A stretch of 64,000 nucleotides of DNA from Bowmanella denitrificans (GCF_002887595.1 NZ_PEBU01000003.1:472865-536864); one strand, 5' to 3'. Shown: positions 19,734 through 27,454, numbered from the stretch's first letter. The notes: generated from the sequence alone by a model not told the origin. Translations and numbers: made by a program.

Positions 19734-19960
19734 TCCACCTCATCAGCAAGTTTAGAATTCTGTTGCTGGCGGGAACGGCTTGCAGCGATGCGTTGTTGCC
19801 TTGCCTGTTCGGCCTGCCAATAGCGGCGAAGGCTTCGCCGCGCATAGAAACTCTGTGCCACCAGCAGTGCCAGCGCCAGGCCGCTGACACCAAACGCCAG
19901 CCAGACATAAAATGCGTATCCACCCATGGCCCAAAAGGCTGACCAGCTTTCAAAATGCAT
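19730..19960 (-). CDS. ccmD: Haem exporter accessory protein CcmD
   Basis: 76 residues from the ATG at 19960 ([20 protein letters not shown]), overlapping the ccmC stop by 11 bp. A longer reading from 20017 would add residues unlike the family. One membrane helix and a basic, Gln-rich cytoplasmic tail match CcmD, a small partner that helps release holo-CcmE from the CcmABC complex. Confidence 0.9.
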   Translation of the reverse strand: MHFESWSAFWAMGGYAFYVWLAFGVSGLALALLVAQSFYARRSLRRYWQAEQARQQRIAASRSRQQQNSKLADEVD

Positions 19961-20708
19961 GATGATTGCCCTCTTGCGCTTTAAACATGGCCTGTACCCA
20001 GGGGCGATGCATTTCACGGCGAATCATTTCACTTTGCAGTCGGTATAAACTCAGTGCCGCAACCAGCAGCCCCAGTCCGGCAATACTAATCAGCAGCGGC
20101 CAGAGCATGTCAGGGGCGATGGAAGGTTTGCCAAATTTGGTGATGGTGGCGCCCTGATGCAGGGTATTCCACCATTCTACCGAGTAGTGAATAATAGGCA
20201 GATTGACCACCCCAACCAAAGCCAGAATACCGGCCGCTTTGGCACCTTGCTGCTTGTCTTCAAACGACTGATAAAGTGCGATAACACCGAGGTACAGAAA
20301 CAGCAGAATCAGTTCAGACGTGAGTCTGGCGTCCCATACCCACCAGGTACCCCACATAGGTTTTCCCCAGGCCGCACCGGTAAACAGTGCCACAAAAGTG
20401 ACTACCGCACCTACCGGGGCAATAGCTGACACGGCCATGTCGGCACTGCGGATTTGCCAAACCAAGCCAATAAATGCAGCAATGGCCATACCGCTGTAGG
20501 CGCCCATAGACAATATGGCGCTGGGTACGTGTAAATAGATGATTCTGAACGAATCTCCCTGCTGGTAATCAGCCGGAGCGAATGCCAGCCCCCATGCCAG
20601 TCCGACGGCAAGACACAGCAGTGCCCCACCCCAGCACCAGGGTAACAAGCTGCCACACAAGGCATAGGCCCGTTCGGTCTTTGCATAAGGATGTAACCAT
20701 TTCCACAT
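19950..20708 (-). CDS. ccmC: Haem exporter protein CcmC
   Basis: 252 residues from the ATG at 20708 (MWKWLHPYAKTERAY), nine bases after an AGGTG site; a GTG four codons upstream is less likely. Six membrane helices and the tryptophan-rich WGTWWVWDARLTSELILLFL signature identify CcmC. It loads haem onto CcmE in the CcmABCD transporter-like complex. Confidence 0.95.
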   Translation of the reverse strand: MWKWLHPYAKTERAYALCGSLLPWCWGGALLCLAVGLAWGLAFAPADYQQGDSFRIIYLHVPSAILSMGAYSGMAIAAFIGLVWQIRSADMAVSAIAPVGAVVTFVALFTGAAWGKPMWGTWWVWDARLTSELILLFLYLGVIALYQSFEDKQQGAKAAGILALVGVVNLPIIHYSVEWWNTLHQGATITKFGKPSIAPDMLWPLLISIAGLGLLVAALSLYRLQSEMIRREMHRPWVQAMFKAQEGNHHAF

Positions 20709-20729
20709 AGTCAGTTGCACCTGATAATT

Positions 20730-21398
20730 TTAATTCTGACTGATCTTCAAAGCATGGGCCGTTGCCAGCGGGCTCAGCGCCAATGCCAAAAGTAATAAGG
20801 CGCCTATGATGGCTAACTGGCCATTATAGGGAAGTTGCATAGCTGCCGCATCCACCGCCGAGGTGGCAAAAATCAATAATGGGACGAATAGCGGTAATAA
20901 CAGTAAAGACAACAGCACCCCACCCCGTTGCAAGCCCAATGTCAGCGCCACGCCTGTGGCCCCGACCAGGCTGAGTAACGGCGTGCCCAGTAGCAGCCCA
21001 AGCACCAGTGCCTGATACATGGCCGGACTCAAATTTAAAAACAACGCCAGCAGAGGGGACACCAACAGTAGTGGCAGTACGCAGGTCAGCCAGTGTGCGA
21101 TCACTTTAACCAGCACCACCAAAGGCAACGGCAGCCCACTGAGCATCATCTGTTCCAGCCAGCCGTCACTAAAATCGTCACGGAACAATCGCTCCATACC
21201 GAGCAACGATGATAACAGTACGGCCACCCAAATCACCCCTGGGCCTATTTTCTGTAGCATCTGCGGACCAGGACCCACCCCAAGCGGAAACAAACTGATA
21301 ACCAGTACAAAGAAAATCAGCGGCTGCACTAACTCCGCTTTCTGGCGGTAGGCCAGCGCTAATTCACGGCGCAGCAGTCCTGCCAAAGGGTATATCAC
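20730..21398 (-). CDS. ccmB: Haem exporter permease CcmB
   Basis: 222 residues with six membrane helices, starting MIYPLAGLLRRELALAYRQK, followed by the conserved FFVLVISLFPLGVGP and LSSLLGMERLFRDDFSDGWL stretches of CcmB. It is the membrane partner of the ATPase CcmA. The start overlaps the ccmA stop by 4 bp. Confidence 0.95.
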   Translation of the reverse strand: MIYPLAGLLRRELALAYRQKAELVQPLIFFVLVISLFPLGVGPGPQMLQKIGPGVIWVAVLLSSLLGMERLFRDDFSDGWLEQMMLSGLPLPLVVLVKVIAHWLTCVLPLLLVSPLLALFLNLSPAMYQALVLGLLLGTPLLSLVGATGVALTLGLQRGGVLLSLLLLPLFVPLLIFATSAVDAAAMQLPYNGQLAIIGALLLLALALSPLATAHALKISQN

Positions 21399-22018
21399 AG
21401 GCGATACTCCAGATGCAGCTCACGAACAGGAGTGGGGAAATCCAGGCTTTGATGAGAGGTCATCACGATAATGCCCTGCTCTTGCAAATGGGCCTGCATA
21501 CGGGATTTAAGCATTTGCACGGCCTGGCGATCCAGTGCGGTAAAAGGTTCATCCAGTACCCATAAGGGGCAGGATTTCAGCCAGAAACGCGCCAGGGCAA
21601 TTCGACGTTGTTGCCCGGCGGAAAGTTGCCCGGCAGGCAGTTCTTCCAGTCCCACTAATCCGAGTGTTTCCAGTAACGGATAGAGATCAGTGTCCGCCTT
21701 AATCCCCTGCATCTGACACCAGAAGTGCAGATTATCCAGTGCACTAAGGGCCAGATTCACCCCAAGTTTATGGCCAAAATAGCAAAGCTGACGTTGATAC
21801 TGCGACGGTATTTGGCGGATATTCTCACCTTGCCAGCAAATCTCTCCGCTTTGCGGTTGAGACAAACCGACCAATAATCGCAACAGGCTGGTTTTACCGG
21901 CACCATTGGGGCCCTGAACATGCAAAAGCTCCCCTGGCTGCAACACAAACCCCAGCTCATCAAACAAGATGCGATCACGCTTAATGCAGGACAAATTGTT
22001 AACGGATAGTAAGGACAA
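21395..22018 (-). CDS. ccmA: Haem exporter ATP-binding protein CcmA, TTG start
   Basis: An ABC ATPase with Walker A GPNGAGKTSLLRLL, signature LSAGQQRRIALARFWL and Walker B LWVLDEPFTALD. The frame is open to 22171, but that 51-codon extension is Cys/Trp-rich and unlike the family. A TTG at 22018 lies six bases after AAAAGG and gives 207 residues beginning MSLLSVNNLSCIKRDRILF, the normal CcmA length and N terminus. It powers the CcmABC complex that releases holo-CcmE. It is the first gene of the ccm operon, and its promoter must lie in 22019-22204, shared with the divergent fliK-like gene. Confidence 0.93.
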   Translation of the reverse strand: MSLLSVNNLSCIKRDRILFDELGFVLQPGELLHVQGPNGAGKTSLLRLLVGLSQPQSGEICWQGENIRQIPSQYQRQLCYFGHKLGVNLALSALDNLHFWCQMQGIKADTDLYPLLETLGLVGLEELPAGQLSAGQQRRIALARFWLKSCPLWVLDEPFTALDRQAVQMLKSRMQAHLQEQGIIVMTSHQSLDFPTPVRELHLEYRL

Positions 22019-22204
22019 ACTCAGCCTTTTGTTTATCGGCAATTCAAAACAGAATGCACAGCCAAAAACCGGCGGATGATAGCACAGCCAACAGCAGTTG
22101 GGGATGATTTGTACCCACTTGATATACTGATCGAGATCATCAAAAATGCCGTTATTCTGCACCCAGTGCATTCAGCTTGTGCAACAGGCAGTCGATAAGG
22201 CCTT

Positions 22205-24304
22205 ATGTCAGATCTGTTACCTACATCCCAGCAATCCCTGCTGAGTGCCTTGCGCCAGTTGCAGCAAAGCGCCGCTTTGCCTGAAGCCATGCTACAACAG
22301 CTTAGTCAGGCCGAGGTAAAAATACTGCCCGGCAATCAACTGTTACTGAACCTGGGTAACCGGCAGGTGCAGATAAATGCCAGTGATCTCAAGGGTAAAC
22401 TATTGGATGGTGGGCTTTACCAGTTGCTGACAAGTGGCAAAGACAACACAACCTTACTTTTCTACCCGCAGGTAAACCAAAGTCAGGCCCAACCCACACA
22501 AATCCAAACCCTGATACTGAACAACCAGCTATTACAGGCCTTGCTGCCACTGGTGGGTAAAGGCGAGGGCCAACTGCCGGAAGTCTTTAAAGTGTCGGCA
22601 CAGGTCATCAGCCAGCAGCCACAGCAACTAACGCTGGATATACAAGGCAAAGCGGTCAAACTGCAAATGCCGATGGATGCCCCCAAGCTGGCACCAGGGC
22701 AGTTGGTTGAGCTGCACTATCACCGGCAAACTGGCCAGTGGCAGTTAACCCTGAGTGAAGTCCAAAACAGCGGCAAGCCAATCAATCCTTCACCTGCAGC
22801 TGCCGCCCCACTACAACCATCAGCGCAAAACATGGCATCCAGGGGGCCGGTTGCTGGCAGTGAATGGGTATTACCCGCACAAAAACCCGAACTGTTAAGC
22901 CGTGTTGACCTGTTCGGGCAAGGTCTTCGCATCGACATCCATCAGTTAAAGCAGTGGGCCGAACAACTACCTGTGCCGGTTGCCAGGCCACTTGTACAGT
23001 GGCTTGCCAAACTAACCGCCACAGCGCAGTTTGTGCAATTGCAGCAACCCAGCGGTGAGCGGCCGCAACTTCAATCACTTAGTACTCCACCCAGCGCCAG
23101 TCTGATACTGGATAAACCGGCGCTACAGCAGTTGCAGTCTGTATTCAAACCGCAGATTTCTATGCCAACCGAAGGACAAGCCGGCCCGGCTATTAGCAAA
23201 GACAGTATGCCAATAACGGGTAAGCCGATAGCAGGGCAAGCGCCAAGTACTCCAGCCAAGTCACAAAGTGAGGTTACAGTCACAACGGATAAGCCCCTTG
23301 TCCCGGACAAAGCGGTATTAACTCCCACCGCGACCCAGCAAGCCGCCGCACAGGTAGATAAGCAAGGCCTGTTATACCAGCAATTACAGGAGCTCAGCCG
23401 TAAACTCTACAGCCAACGGGAATCACCGGCTCGCTTATTGACTCATATAGAATCAGCCCTGGCTGACAGTCGCTCGGTGGCACCTGATACGGTCAAGCTA
23501 TTGCAGCAACTCAGCACTCAGTTAAAACAAAGCCTGCCACAGGGCAATGAACAAGATACCGCCGCGCTGCGCGCCTTGCTTAGCACGCCGGCGCTCAATC
23601 TGACGCCCGCTCAACTGCTCACCCCCAATTCCAGCCAGGGCTTTGTCGGCGCATTGGTGACCTTGCTGCAGGTGACACTGGCTTCCCGCCTTGCCAGCCA
23701 GCACAGCAAACTGTCTTCAGAGCAAGCTCAGAAGCTGTCTGAAGGGCTGGCCTCCCTATTAGAAGGGGGGCGCCCGGCCGCCAGCGCGCCGGTTAGTCAG
23801 CGCAACCTCAGCGACTTGTCCATGCTGGAACAAAGACACCAATTGCTAAGAGAACTGGGCCGCATGCTGGGAAATCACAGCGGTGCGAAGAGCCTCAATG
23901 CTGAAAGCCAGATTCAGGGCCAGGACAGTTTTTATTACAATCTGCCTCTGGGGCAAGGTGAACCGCGCCGCGAACTGGAACTCCTGATTCGCCGCGAGCC
24001 GCCGCCCAATAAGAAAAACAAGAAGGCTCTGTCGGCTGACCGGCAGTGGAATTTAACCATGAAGCTGGAAATTGGCGAATTAGGTGGTTTACTGGCCAAA
24101 GCCAGATTGTACCAGACGGAGCTTGAACTGGACTTCTATGCCGCCAATGCAAATCTGAGGGATCTGGTTATTCAGTTTATCCCGCATTTAAGAAAACGTC
24201 TTACCGGTTTGGGGCTGCAGGTGAACCACAGCCAGTGCCAGTTGGGTAAGATCCCAGCGCATCTGCAGCAGCGCCCCTACCATATTTTTGAAACCCGGGC
24301 TTAA
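22205..24304 (+). CDS. FliK-like flagellar hook-length control domain protein
   Basis: 699 residues, Gln/Pro/Ala-rich for the first 500 or so, then a C-terminal globular domain at about residues 585-699. Residues WNLTMKLEIGELGGLLAKAR, LRDLVIQFIPHLRKRLTGLG and a final QCQLGKIPAHLQQ match the Flg_hook domain (FliK C-terminal) pattern. In polar-flagellated gammaproteobacteria a second, FliK-related protein is often found beside ccmA and an FlhB-like gene. It may interact with the export switch. Its partner here is the FlhB-like gene 4 bp downstream. The long repetitive N-terminal half is poorly conserved in this family. Confidence 0.78.
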   Translation: MSDLLPTSQQSLLSALRQLQQSAALPEAMLQQLSQAEVKILPGNQLLLNLGNRQVQINASDLKGKLLDGGLYQLLTSGKDNTTLLFYPQVNQSQAQPTQIQTLILNNQLLQALLPLVGKGEGQLPEVFKVSAQVISQQPQQLTLDIQGKAVKLQMPMDAPKLAPGQLVELHYHRQTGQWQLTLSEVQNSGKPINPSPAAAAPLQPSAQNMASRGPVAGSEWVLPAQKPELLSRVDLFGQGLRIDIHQLKQWAEQLPVPVARPLVQWLAKLTATAQFVQLQQPSGERPQLQSLSTPPSASLILDKPALQQLQSVFKPQISMPTEGQAGPAISKDSMPITGKPIAGQAPSTPAKSQSEVTVTTDKPLVPDKAVLTPTATQQAAAQVDKQGLLYQQLQELSRKLYSQRESPARLLTHIESALADSRSVAPDTVKLLQQLSTQLKQSLPQGNEQDTAALRALLSTPALNLTPAQLLTPNSSQGFVGALVTLLQVTLASRLASQHSKLSSEQAQKLSEGLASLLEGGRPAASAPVSQRNLSDLSMLEQRHQLLRELGRMLGNHSGAKSLNAESQIQGQDSFYYNLPLGQGEPRRELELLIRREPPPNKKNKKALSADRQWNLTMKLEIGELGGLLAKARLYQTELELDFYAANANLRDLVIQFIPHLRKRLTGLGLQVNHSQCQLGKIPAHLQQRPYHIFETRA

Positions 24305-24308
24305 TGAA

Positions 24309-24620
24309 ATGGTGGATAAACCCAAAAGTGCCGTCGGCATAAAATACCAGGCCGACAATAAGCAACAAGCCCCACAGATCATTGCCAAGGGCTTTGGTGA
24401 ACTGGCAGAGGAAATTATTGCCCTGGCCCGGGAAAATGGCGTGTTAGTGCATGAAGATGAGCAACTGGCCGGCTTTCTCAATACCCTGGATCTTGGTCAG
24501 GAAATTCCCCGTGAACTGTATATTGTGATTGCCGAACTGATTGCGTTTTCTTACGTGCTGCAAGGTAAGTTCCCGGAGAGTTGGAATAATATACATGGTA
24601 AGGTGGATGATCGGGTGTGA
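24309..24620 (+). CDS. FlhB C-terminal domain-like export switch protein (FhlB type)
   Basis: 103 residues from the ATG at 24309; an upstream in-frame ATG at 24288 lies inside the preceding gene. The sequence AVGIKYQADNKQQAPQIIAKGFGELAEEIIALA and IPRELYIVIAELIAFSYVLQ corresponds to the cytoplasmic C domain of FlhB/EscU. The NPTH autocleavage motif and all membrane helices are absent. It starts 5 bp after the fliK-like gene, so the pair is probably one transcript. Such stand-alone FlhB-C homologues are linked to flagellar type III export in related genomes; the precise role is not established here. Confidence 0.85.
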   Translation: MVDKPKSAVGIKYQADNKQQAPQIIAKGFGELAEEIIALARENGVLVHEDEQLAGFLNTLDLGQEIPRELYIVIAELIAFSYVLQGKFPESWNNIHGKVDDRV

Positions 24621-24633
24621 GGTGTGAAAAATA

Positions 24634-24672
24634 GCTTAACTTGTTGACCCTAGACCACAGTCATTTGTTATA
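24634..24672 (-). other. Short attC-like site downstream of the 106-residue gene
   Basis: Read on the minus strand it runs from TATAAC (24672-24667) to GTTAAGC (24640-24634), an exact GTTRRRY core. TAAC pairs with GTTA, and inside them TGAC pairs with GTCA after 3 and 4 unpaired bases. The TAA stop of the upstream gene lies inside the TATAAC core, as in the aac(3)-I-like cassette. At 39 bp it is shorter than usual attC sites, so the call is tentative. Confidence 0.35.
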
Positions 24673-24988
24673 CGTCCCTGCAGACGATCGCAAATTTACC
24701 TCTAACACGCTGCCCACGCATTCGCTCACACCACAAGTTATAAATCGGATATATCAGCGCAGAGCCAATCAATGAAAAAACGAATCCAATAAAGCCATAC
24801 ATGGCAGTGCTAAGCCAGAACACAGTTGACTCAAACGAAGCATCAGTGAGCGTGCTTGTAATCACTAGATGAAGTGCCAAGGCAAATGACAGGCTCACGC
24901 CAAAGCACACCCAAACAGCCACCGTCATGAAAGAGAAGAAATTTAACTGAATTCTTGCTTCTTCCCCATATTGTTCTCTCACTTCCAT
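24668..24988 (-). CDS. Hypothetical membrane protein, possible gene cassette
   Basis: 106 residues (MEVREQYGEEARIQLNFFSF) with two predicted membrane helices (FMTVAVWVCFGVSLSFALAL and TAMYGFIGFVFSLIGSALIY) separated by a short Thr/Ser-rich loop, and a basic C-terminal tail (CERMRGQRVRGKF). I do not recognise the family. It is on the same strand as the two cassette genes upstream (25.4-26.4 kb). Its stop codon is embedded in an attC-like core, and 24 bp before its ATG there is a GTTACAC (25018-25012) resembling a cassette boundary. These features suggest it entered as an integron cassette (inference). Confidence 0.6.
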   Translation of the reverse strand: MEVREQYGEEARIQLNFFSFMTVAVWVCFGVSLSFALALHLVITSTLTDASFESTVFWLSTAMYGFIGFVFSLIGSALIYPIYNLWCERMRGQRVRGKFAIVCRDV

Positions 24989-25088
24989 ATTTTACTCAAT
25001 GCTCCATGGCCGTGTAACGAATGATATGGACTCCCCCTTTCCCGAGGTTCTGCCACGCTTAACTGGCAACCTTTGAGGTGAGCCGTCC

Positions 25089-25175
25089 ATGTCTGATTAC
25101 AACTATGTCTTTGGATTTGATTTAGCCAAATTGAATTTTAGTATCCACGGCGAAGTGCACCATGGCAAGGTTTGA
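25089..25175 (+). pseudogene. IS110/IS1111-family transposase N-terminal fragment
   Basis: A 28-codon frame (MSDYNYVFGFDLAKLNFSIH, then GEVHHGKV and stop) reproduces the first RuvC-like strand of IS110/IS1111 DEDD transposases, whose pattern is VxGIDLAKxxFxxHG with the first catalytic Asp in FDLAK. Nothing resembling the rest of a transposase follows; the frame ends and unrelated repeat DNA begins. The preceding sequence (TGGACTCCCCCTTTCC at 25028 on) resembles IS1111-type left ends. The fragment is too short to be active. Confidence 0.6.
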
Positions 25176-25238
25176 ATAACCTGACCGCCTTGTCCCTTAT
25201 GATATGTCATTCATGGCATGCCAGACCCAATTACAACA

Positions 25239-25430
25239 AGCGTCCTGCCTGTTGCCCTTTGGGCCAGCTAAAGCTGTTCAAGCTGGTTCCAGACCAGGCT
25301 TTTTCCCAAAATTTTCTTCACCACGAAGGGCGCGAAGGGCACGAAGGACAATAGAGATTGTCCACTCTTCGTGTTCTTCTGATCTTCGTGGTAGAAAATT
25401 GGCTAGAGAAAACCCGGATTGGCTTTTGGT
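25239..25430 (+). repeat. Left copy of island-flanking inverted repeat
   Basis: This copy matches the reverse complement of 26777-26909, starting AGCGTCCTGCCTGT and ending in 25 bases (25406-25430, GAGAAAACCCGGATTGGCTT plus TTGGT) that are perfectly conserved. It carries an extra palindromic stretch of about 70 bp (25319-25391) bounded by ACCACGAAG and CTTCGTGGT. That insert belongs to the dispersed palindrome family seen at 57-63 kb. Confidence 0.8.
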
Positions 25431-25453
25431 GACCGTTACGCAACAATAAACTT

Positions 25454-25834
25454 TTAATTCAATATCTCACCAGTAAATCGATCTTTTCCCTTCCAGAATA
25501 TACATTCAGGACAATACGCACCTTCGGGATAATCAATACCCTCCTCATGAGGGCAGCCGATAATTTCCTCAATCATGCTCACGGTTTTTGCACTATTGTC
25601 ATCAATAAAGCTTAATACCTCTTTGAGCACTTGATCAGATTTACGTATATCACTTGATGAAAACCACTTTTTTATTGGGTCAGGTTCGGCGCCTTGATAA
25701 GAAATGATTGCACATACCAGTTTCGTCGCGGTTTTATTGTCAGGACCGTAAAAAGCAACGGTCGCGATAGGAAACCCTTTACTACCTTTACGAACCTTTT
25801 TATTAAGTAATTTTTTATTGTTGCTTTGAGCCAT
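25454..25834 (-). CDS. Hypothetical protein, probable gene cassette
   Basis: 126 residues from the ATG at 25834 (MAQSNNKKLLNKKVRKGSKG), seven bases after AGGG; an ATG two codons upstream is too close to that site. The N terminus is strongly basic. The C-terminal part has a possible metal site with CPHEEG and CPECIFWKGKDR (His and three Cys). I do not recognise the family. The gene begins 25 bp after the attC of the aac(3)-I-like cassette, in the same orientation, as expected for the next cassette in an array. Its own attC would start at GCGTAAC (25441-25435) but runs into the repeat at 25430. Confidence 0.65.
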   Translation of the reverse strand: MAQSNNKKLLNKKVRKGSKGFPIATVAFYGPDNKTATKLVCAIISYQGAEPDPIKKWFSSSDIRKSDQVLKEVLSFIDDNSAKTVSMIEEIIGCPHEEGIDYPEGAYCPECIFWKGKDRFTGEILN

Positions 25835-25858
25835 TGACATGCCCTGCTTAGGTTAAAA

Positions 25859-25930
25859 ATGTAACGCCGCACTCAGCGGAAAATACGAAGCGCAGCGGAG
25901 AGTTTGTCCGGCTGCAGTGTATTGTTAGGC
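25859..25930 (-). other. attC recombination site of the aac(3)-I-like cassette
   Basis: Read on the minus strand it opens with GCCTAAC (25930-25924) and closes with GCGTTAC (25867-25861). TAAC/GTTA form the outer R pair. Inside, CACT-G-CAGC pairs with GCTG-AGTG leaving one G unpaired, the extrahelical base that orients integrase on folded attC sites. The central part (CTCCGCTGCGCTTCG) forms the variable loop. Length near 70 bp is typical. The R' core reads GTTACAT, one base off the GTTRRRY consensus. Confidence 0.82.
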
Positions 25931-26401
25931 ATTTTTGCTGTCGTCCTCAACTGTAATATCGAAGTGGAACACATCCTCGATGGTGCCCAGCTTGGAATAC
26001 AACTCTATGGCTGGCTGATCCTCTACGCCTTTGTCGGCTTGAACGTAAATCACATACGCGCCGCGTGCAGCGCCAATAGCCTTTAGCTTTTGAATAAGAG
26101 CAGTGGCAATGCCTATTCTGCGATGGGTGGAAACTACTGCGAGATCGTAGATGTAAATTTCGCTTCTTTGCTGTTCGAATTTTTGTAACTCATATGCAGC
26201 GATAGCACCCACGACTTTATCCTCGTCAACCGCAGCCAGTGCAATGAAGCTGGATGTACCAAGCAATGTTTGAAGGTAGCTTGATGATGGCTTGTTGGCG
26301 GAGTAACTCGCTTCGTCATCGAATACTTCGCTAAACATAGCATTTATGGACTGCAACAAGGCAACATCATTTTTAGTGAGATGGACAATCTTGACTGACA
26401 C
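25925..26401 (-). CDS. AAC(3)-I-like aminoglycoside N-acetyltransferase (GNAT), integron cassette
   Basis: 158 residues, GTG start seven bases after GGAG. From memory it aligns closely with AAC(3)-Ia along its length: SFIALAAVDEDKVVGAIAAY, KFEQQRSEIYIYDLAVVSTH, the acetyl-CoA motif HRRIGIATALI (residues 93-103), GAYVIYVQAD and VFHFDI at the end. AAC(3)-I enzymes acetylate gentamicin-type aminoglycosides at the 3-amino group. The stop codon lies in the GCCTAAC core of a well-formed attC. A TTAGGCATA (26423-26415) lies upstream, like a cassette 5' boundary, giving a unit of about 560 bp. No integrase gene or recognisable cassette promoter is in view. Whether it gives resistance is not shown by sequence. 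Confidence 0.85.
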   Translation of the reverse strand: MSVKIVHLTKNDVALLQSINAMFSEVFDDEASYSANKPSSSYLQTLLGTSSFIALAAVDEDKVVGAIAAYELQKFEQQRSEIYIYDLAVVSTHRRIGIATALIQKLKAIGAARGAYVIYVQADKGVEDQPAIELYSKLGTIEDVFHFDITVEDDSKNA

Positions 26402-26434
26402 TCGCTCGCTCCTATATGCCTAAGAGTTTAGCGT

Positions 26435-26465
26435 TTTATCTGTCATATCGTCCGTGACAGATAAA
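26435..26465. repeat. Hairpin TTTATCTGTC / GACAGATAAA
   Basis: Perfect 10 bp arms with an 11 bp loop, immediately upstream of the aac(3)-I-like cassette boundary. It might be a terminator remnant or part of the former insertion junction. The rest of 26466-27001 holds no gene I can support: a short AAGCGGC/GCCGCTT hairpin at 26625-26642, the right repeat copy, and unassigned DNA. Confidence 0.5.
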
Positions 26466-26776
26466 CGTCTGTTGGACGGTCAGATAAATCTTGTTCTTGG
26501 TCCGGTTGATGCTAATGGAAATTGTATTCTAAGGGAATGCTTTGTTTTTACACGATTTGTCACTACCGCCAGTGCAATGGAACTACAATATCAATGCCTG
26601 ATGCATCAACTGTGGTATCCCCTTAAGCGGCCCGAGCCGCTTTGACCCCGCTAAAAAATTCCCGGTCGGTTCAGGGCACAGCTAAAAGGTGGACAAGTCG
26701 TCTGAAACGACTTGAGTAGAAGACGCGTCTGGGATGGCATCGCGCAGAATCTGAAGTTTAATGTTACGTGCCTGGT

Positions 26777-26909
26777 ACCAAAAGCCAATCCGGGTTTTCT
26801 CAAGTTATTCTCTTTCTACCACGAAGTGGTAAAGAAAATTTTGGGAAAGCCTGGTCAGAAACCAGATTGAACAGCGTTAGCTGGCCCACAGGGCCACAGA
26901 CAGGACGCT
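26777..26909 (-). repeat. Right copy of island-flanking inverted repeat
   Basis: Reverse-complement counterpart of 25239-25430. The first 25 bases (26777-26801) match perfectly; the remainder aligns with scattered differences through GGCCAGCTAACGCTGTTCAA to GTCCTGTCTG on the minus strand. It lacks the palindromic insert of the left copy. The two copies point towards each other around the two cassette genes. Confidence 0.8.
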
Positions 26910-27001
26910 AGAATGGGACTGACGCGCAAAGAACTGCGTTTCAGATCAGATGTGAGCCACTACCGCTTATCCGGTTGATGTATAGAGAATTTGACTAATG
27001 C

Positions 27002-27433
27002 CTAACGCTGCTTGCCATGAATACTAAACAGCAATTCCGCTTCGGCCCGGGGCAGTTCACATTCATCCATCAGCTCTTCGACCGACGCGCCTTGTTGCAG
27101 CAGTTTCACCGCTCTGTTGTAGAGCTTGGTATCAGGATCCATTTCCGCCAGTTCTTGCTGTTGCTCGCGGGTTTCGCGCAGAGCACCATCCAGTTGTTTA
27201 TGCCGCCCTTCCAACAGCTTAATACGTTCTCCCATGCCAATGCTGCCGGTGCGCAATTCATGCAGCTCTGCGGCCAAAGAGCGGGATTTTTGTTCCAACA
27301 CTGTCAGTTGCGCCTGAATCTGCGCTAGCTCAGCCGCCCGACTCTGCGACACCATCCTGAGGCGAAAGACGGCCAAAACCAATAACAGTGTCAGCAGGGC
27401 CGTACCAGTTAATGCAATTTCAATCCAACCCAT
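27002..27433 (-). CDS. DUF2802 family membrane-anchored coiled-coil protein
   Basis: 143 residues: an N-terminal membrane anchor (IEIALTGTALLTLLLVLAVF), a long coiled coil (AAELAQIQAQLTVLEQKSRS to ETREQQQELAEMD) and a C-terminal helix-turn-helix-like segment (YNRAVKLLQQGASVEELMDE, CELPRAEAELLF). This arrangement matches DUF2802 proteins, usually found at the end of the polar-flagellar chemotaxis operon of Alteromonadales and vibrios. Function is unknown. A terminator separates it from cheW, so it may depend on read-through or a separate promoter. Confidence 0.83.
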   Translation of the reverse strand: MGWIEIALTGTALLTLLLVLAVFRLRMVSQSRAAELAQIQAQLTVLEQKSRSLAAELHELRTGSIGMGERIKLLEGRHKQLDGALRETREQQQELAEMDPDTKLYNRAVKLLQQGASVEELMDECELPRAEAELLFSIHGKQR

Positions 27434-27454
27434 GGATTTTCCTAGTTACAAACA

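Noticed and set aside
24309..24620. Truncated flhB pseudogene
   Set aside because: It has its own start, compact length and conserved position after the FliK-like gene, as in known stand-alone FlhB-C homologues.
25180..25450. Protein-coding gene in the left repeat
   Set aside because: Open frames here translate the dispersed palindrome and repeat; the right copy has stops in the same frames.
26454..26645. Small plus-strand open frame in the island
   Set aside because: No ribosome site, no family resemblance, and it starts inside the 10 bp hairpin next to the cassette boundary.
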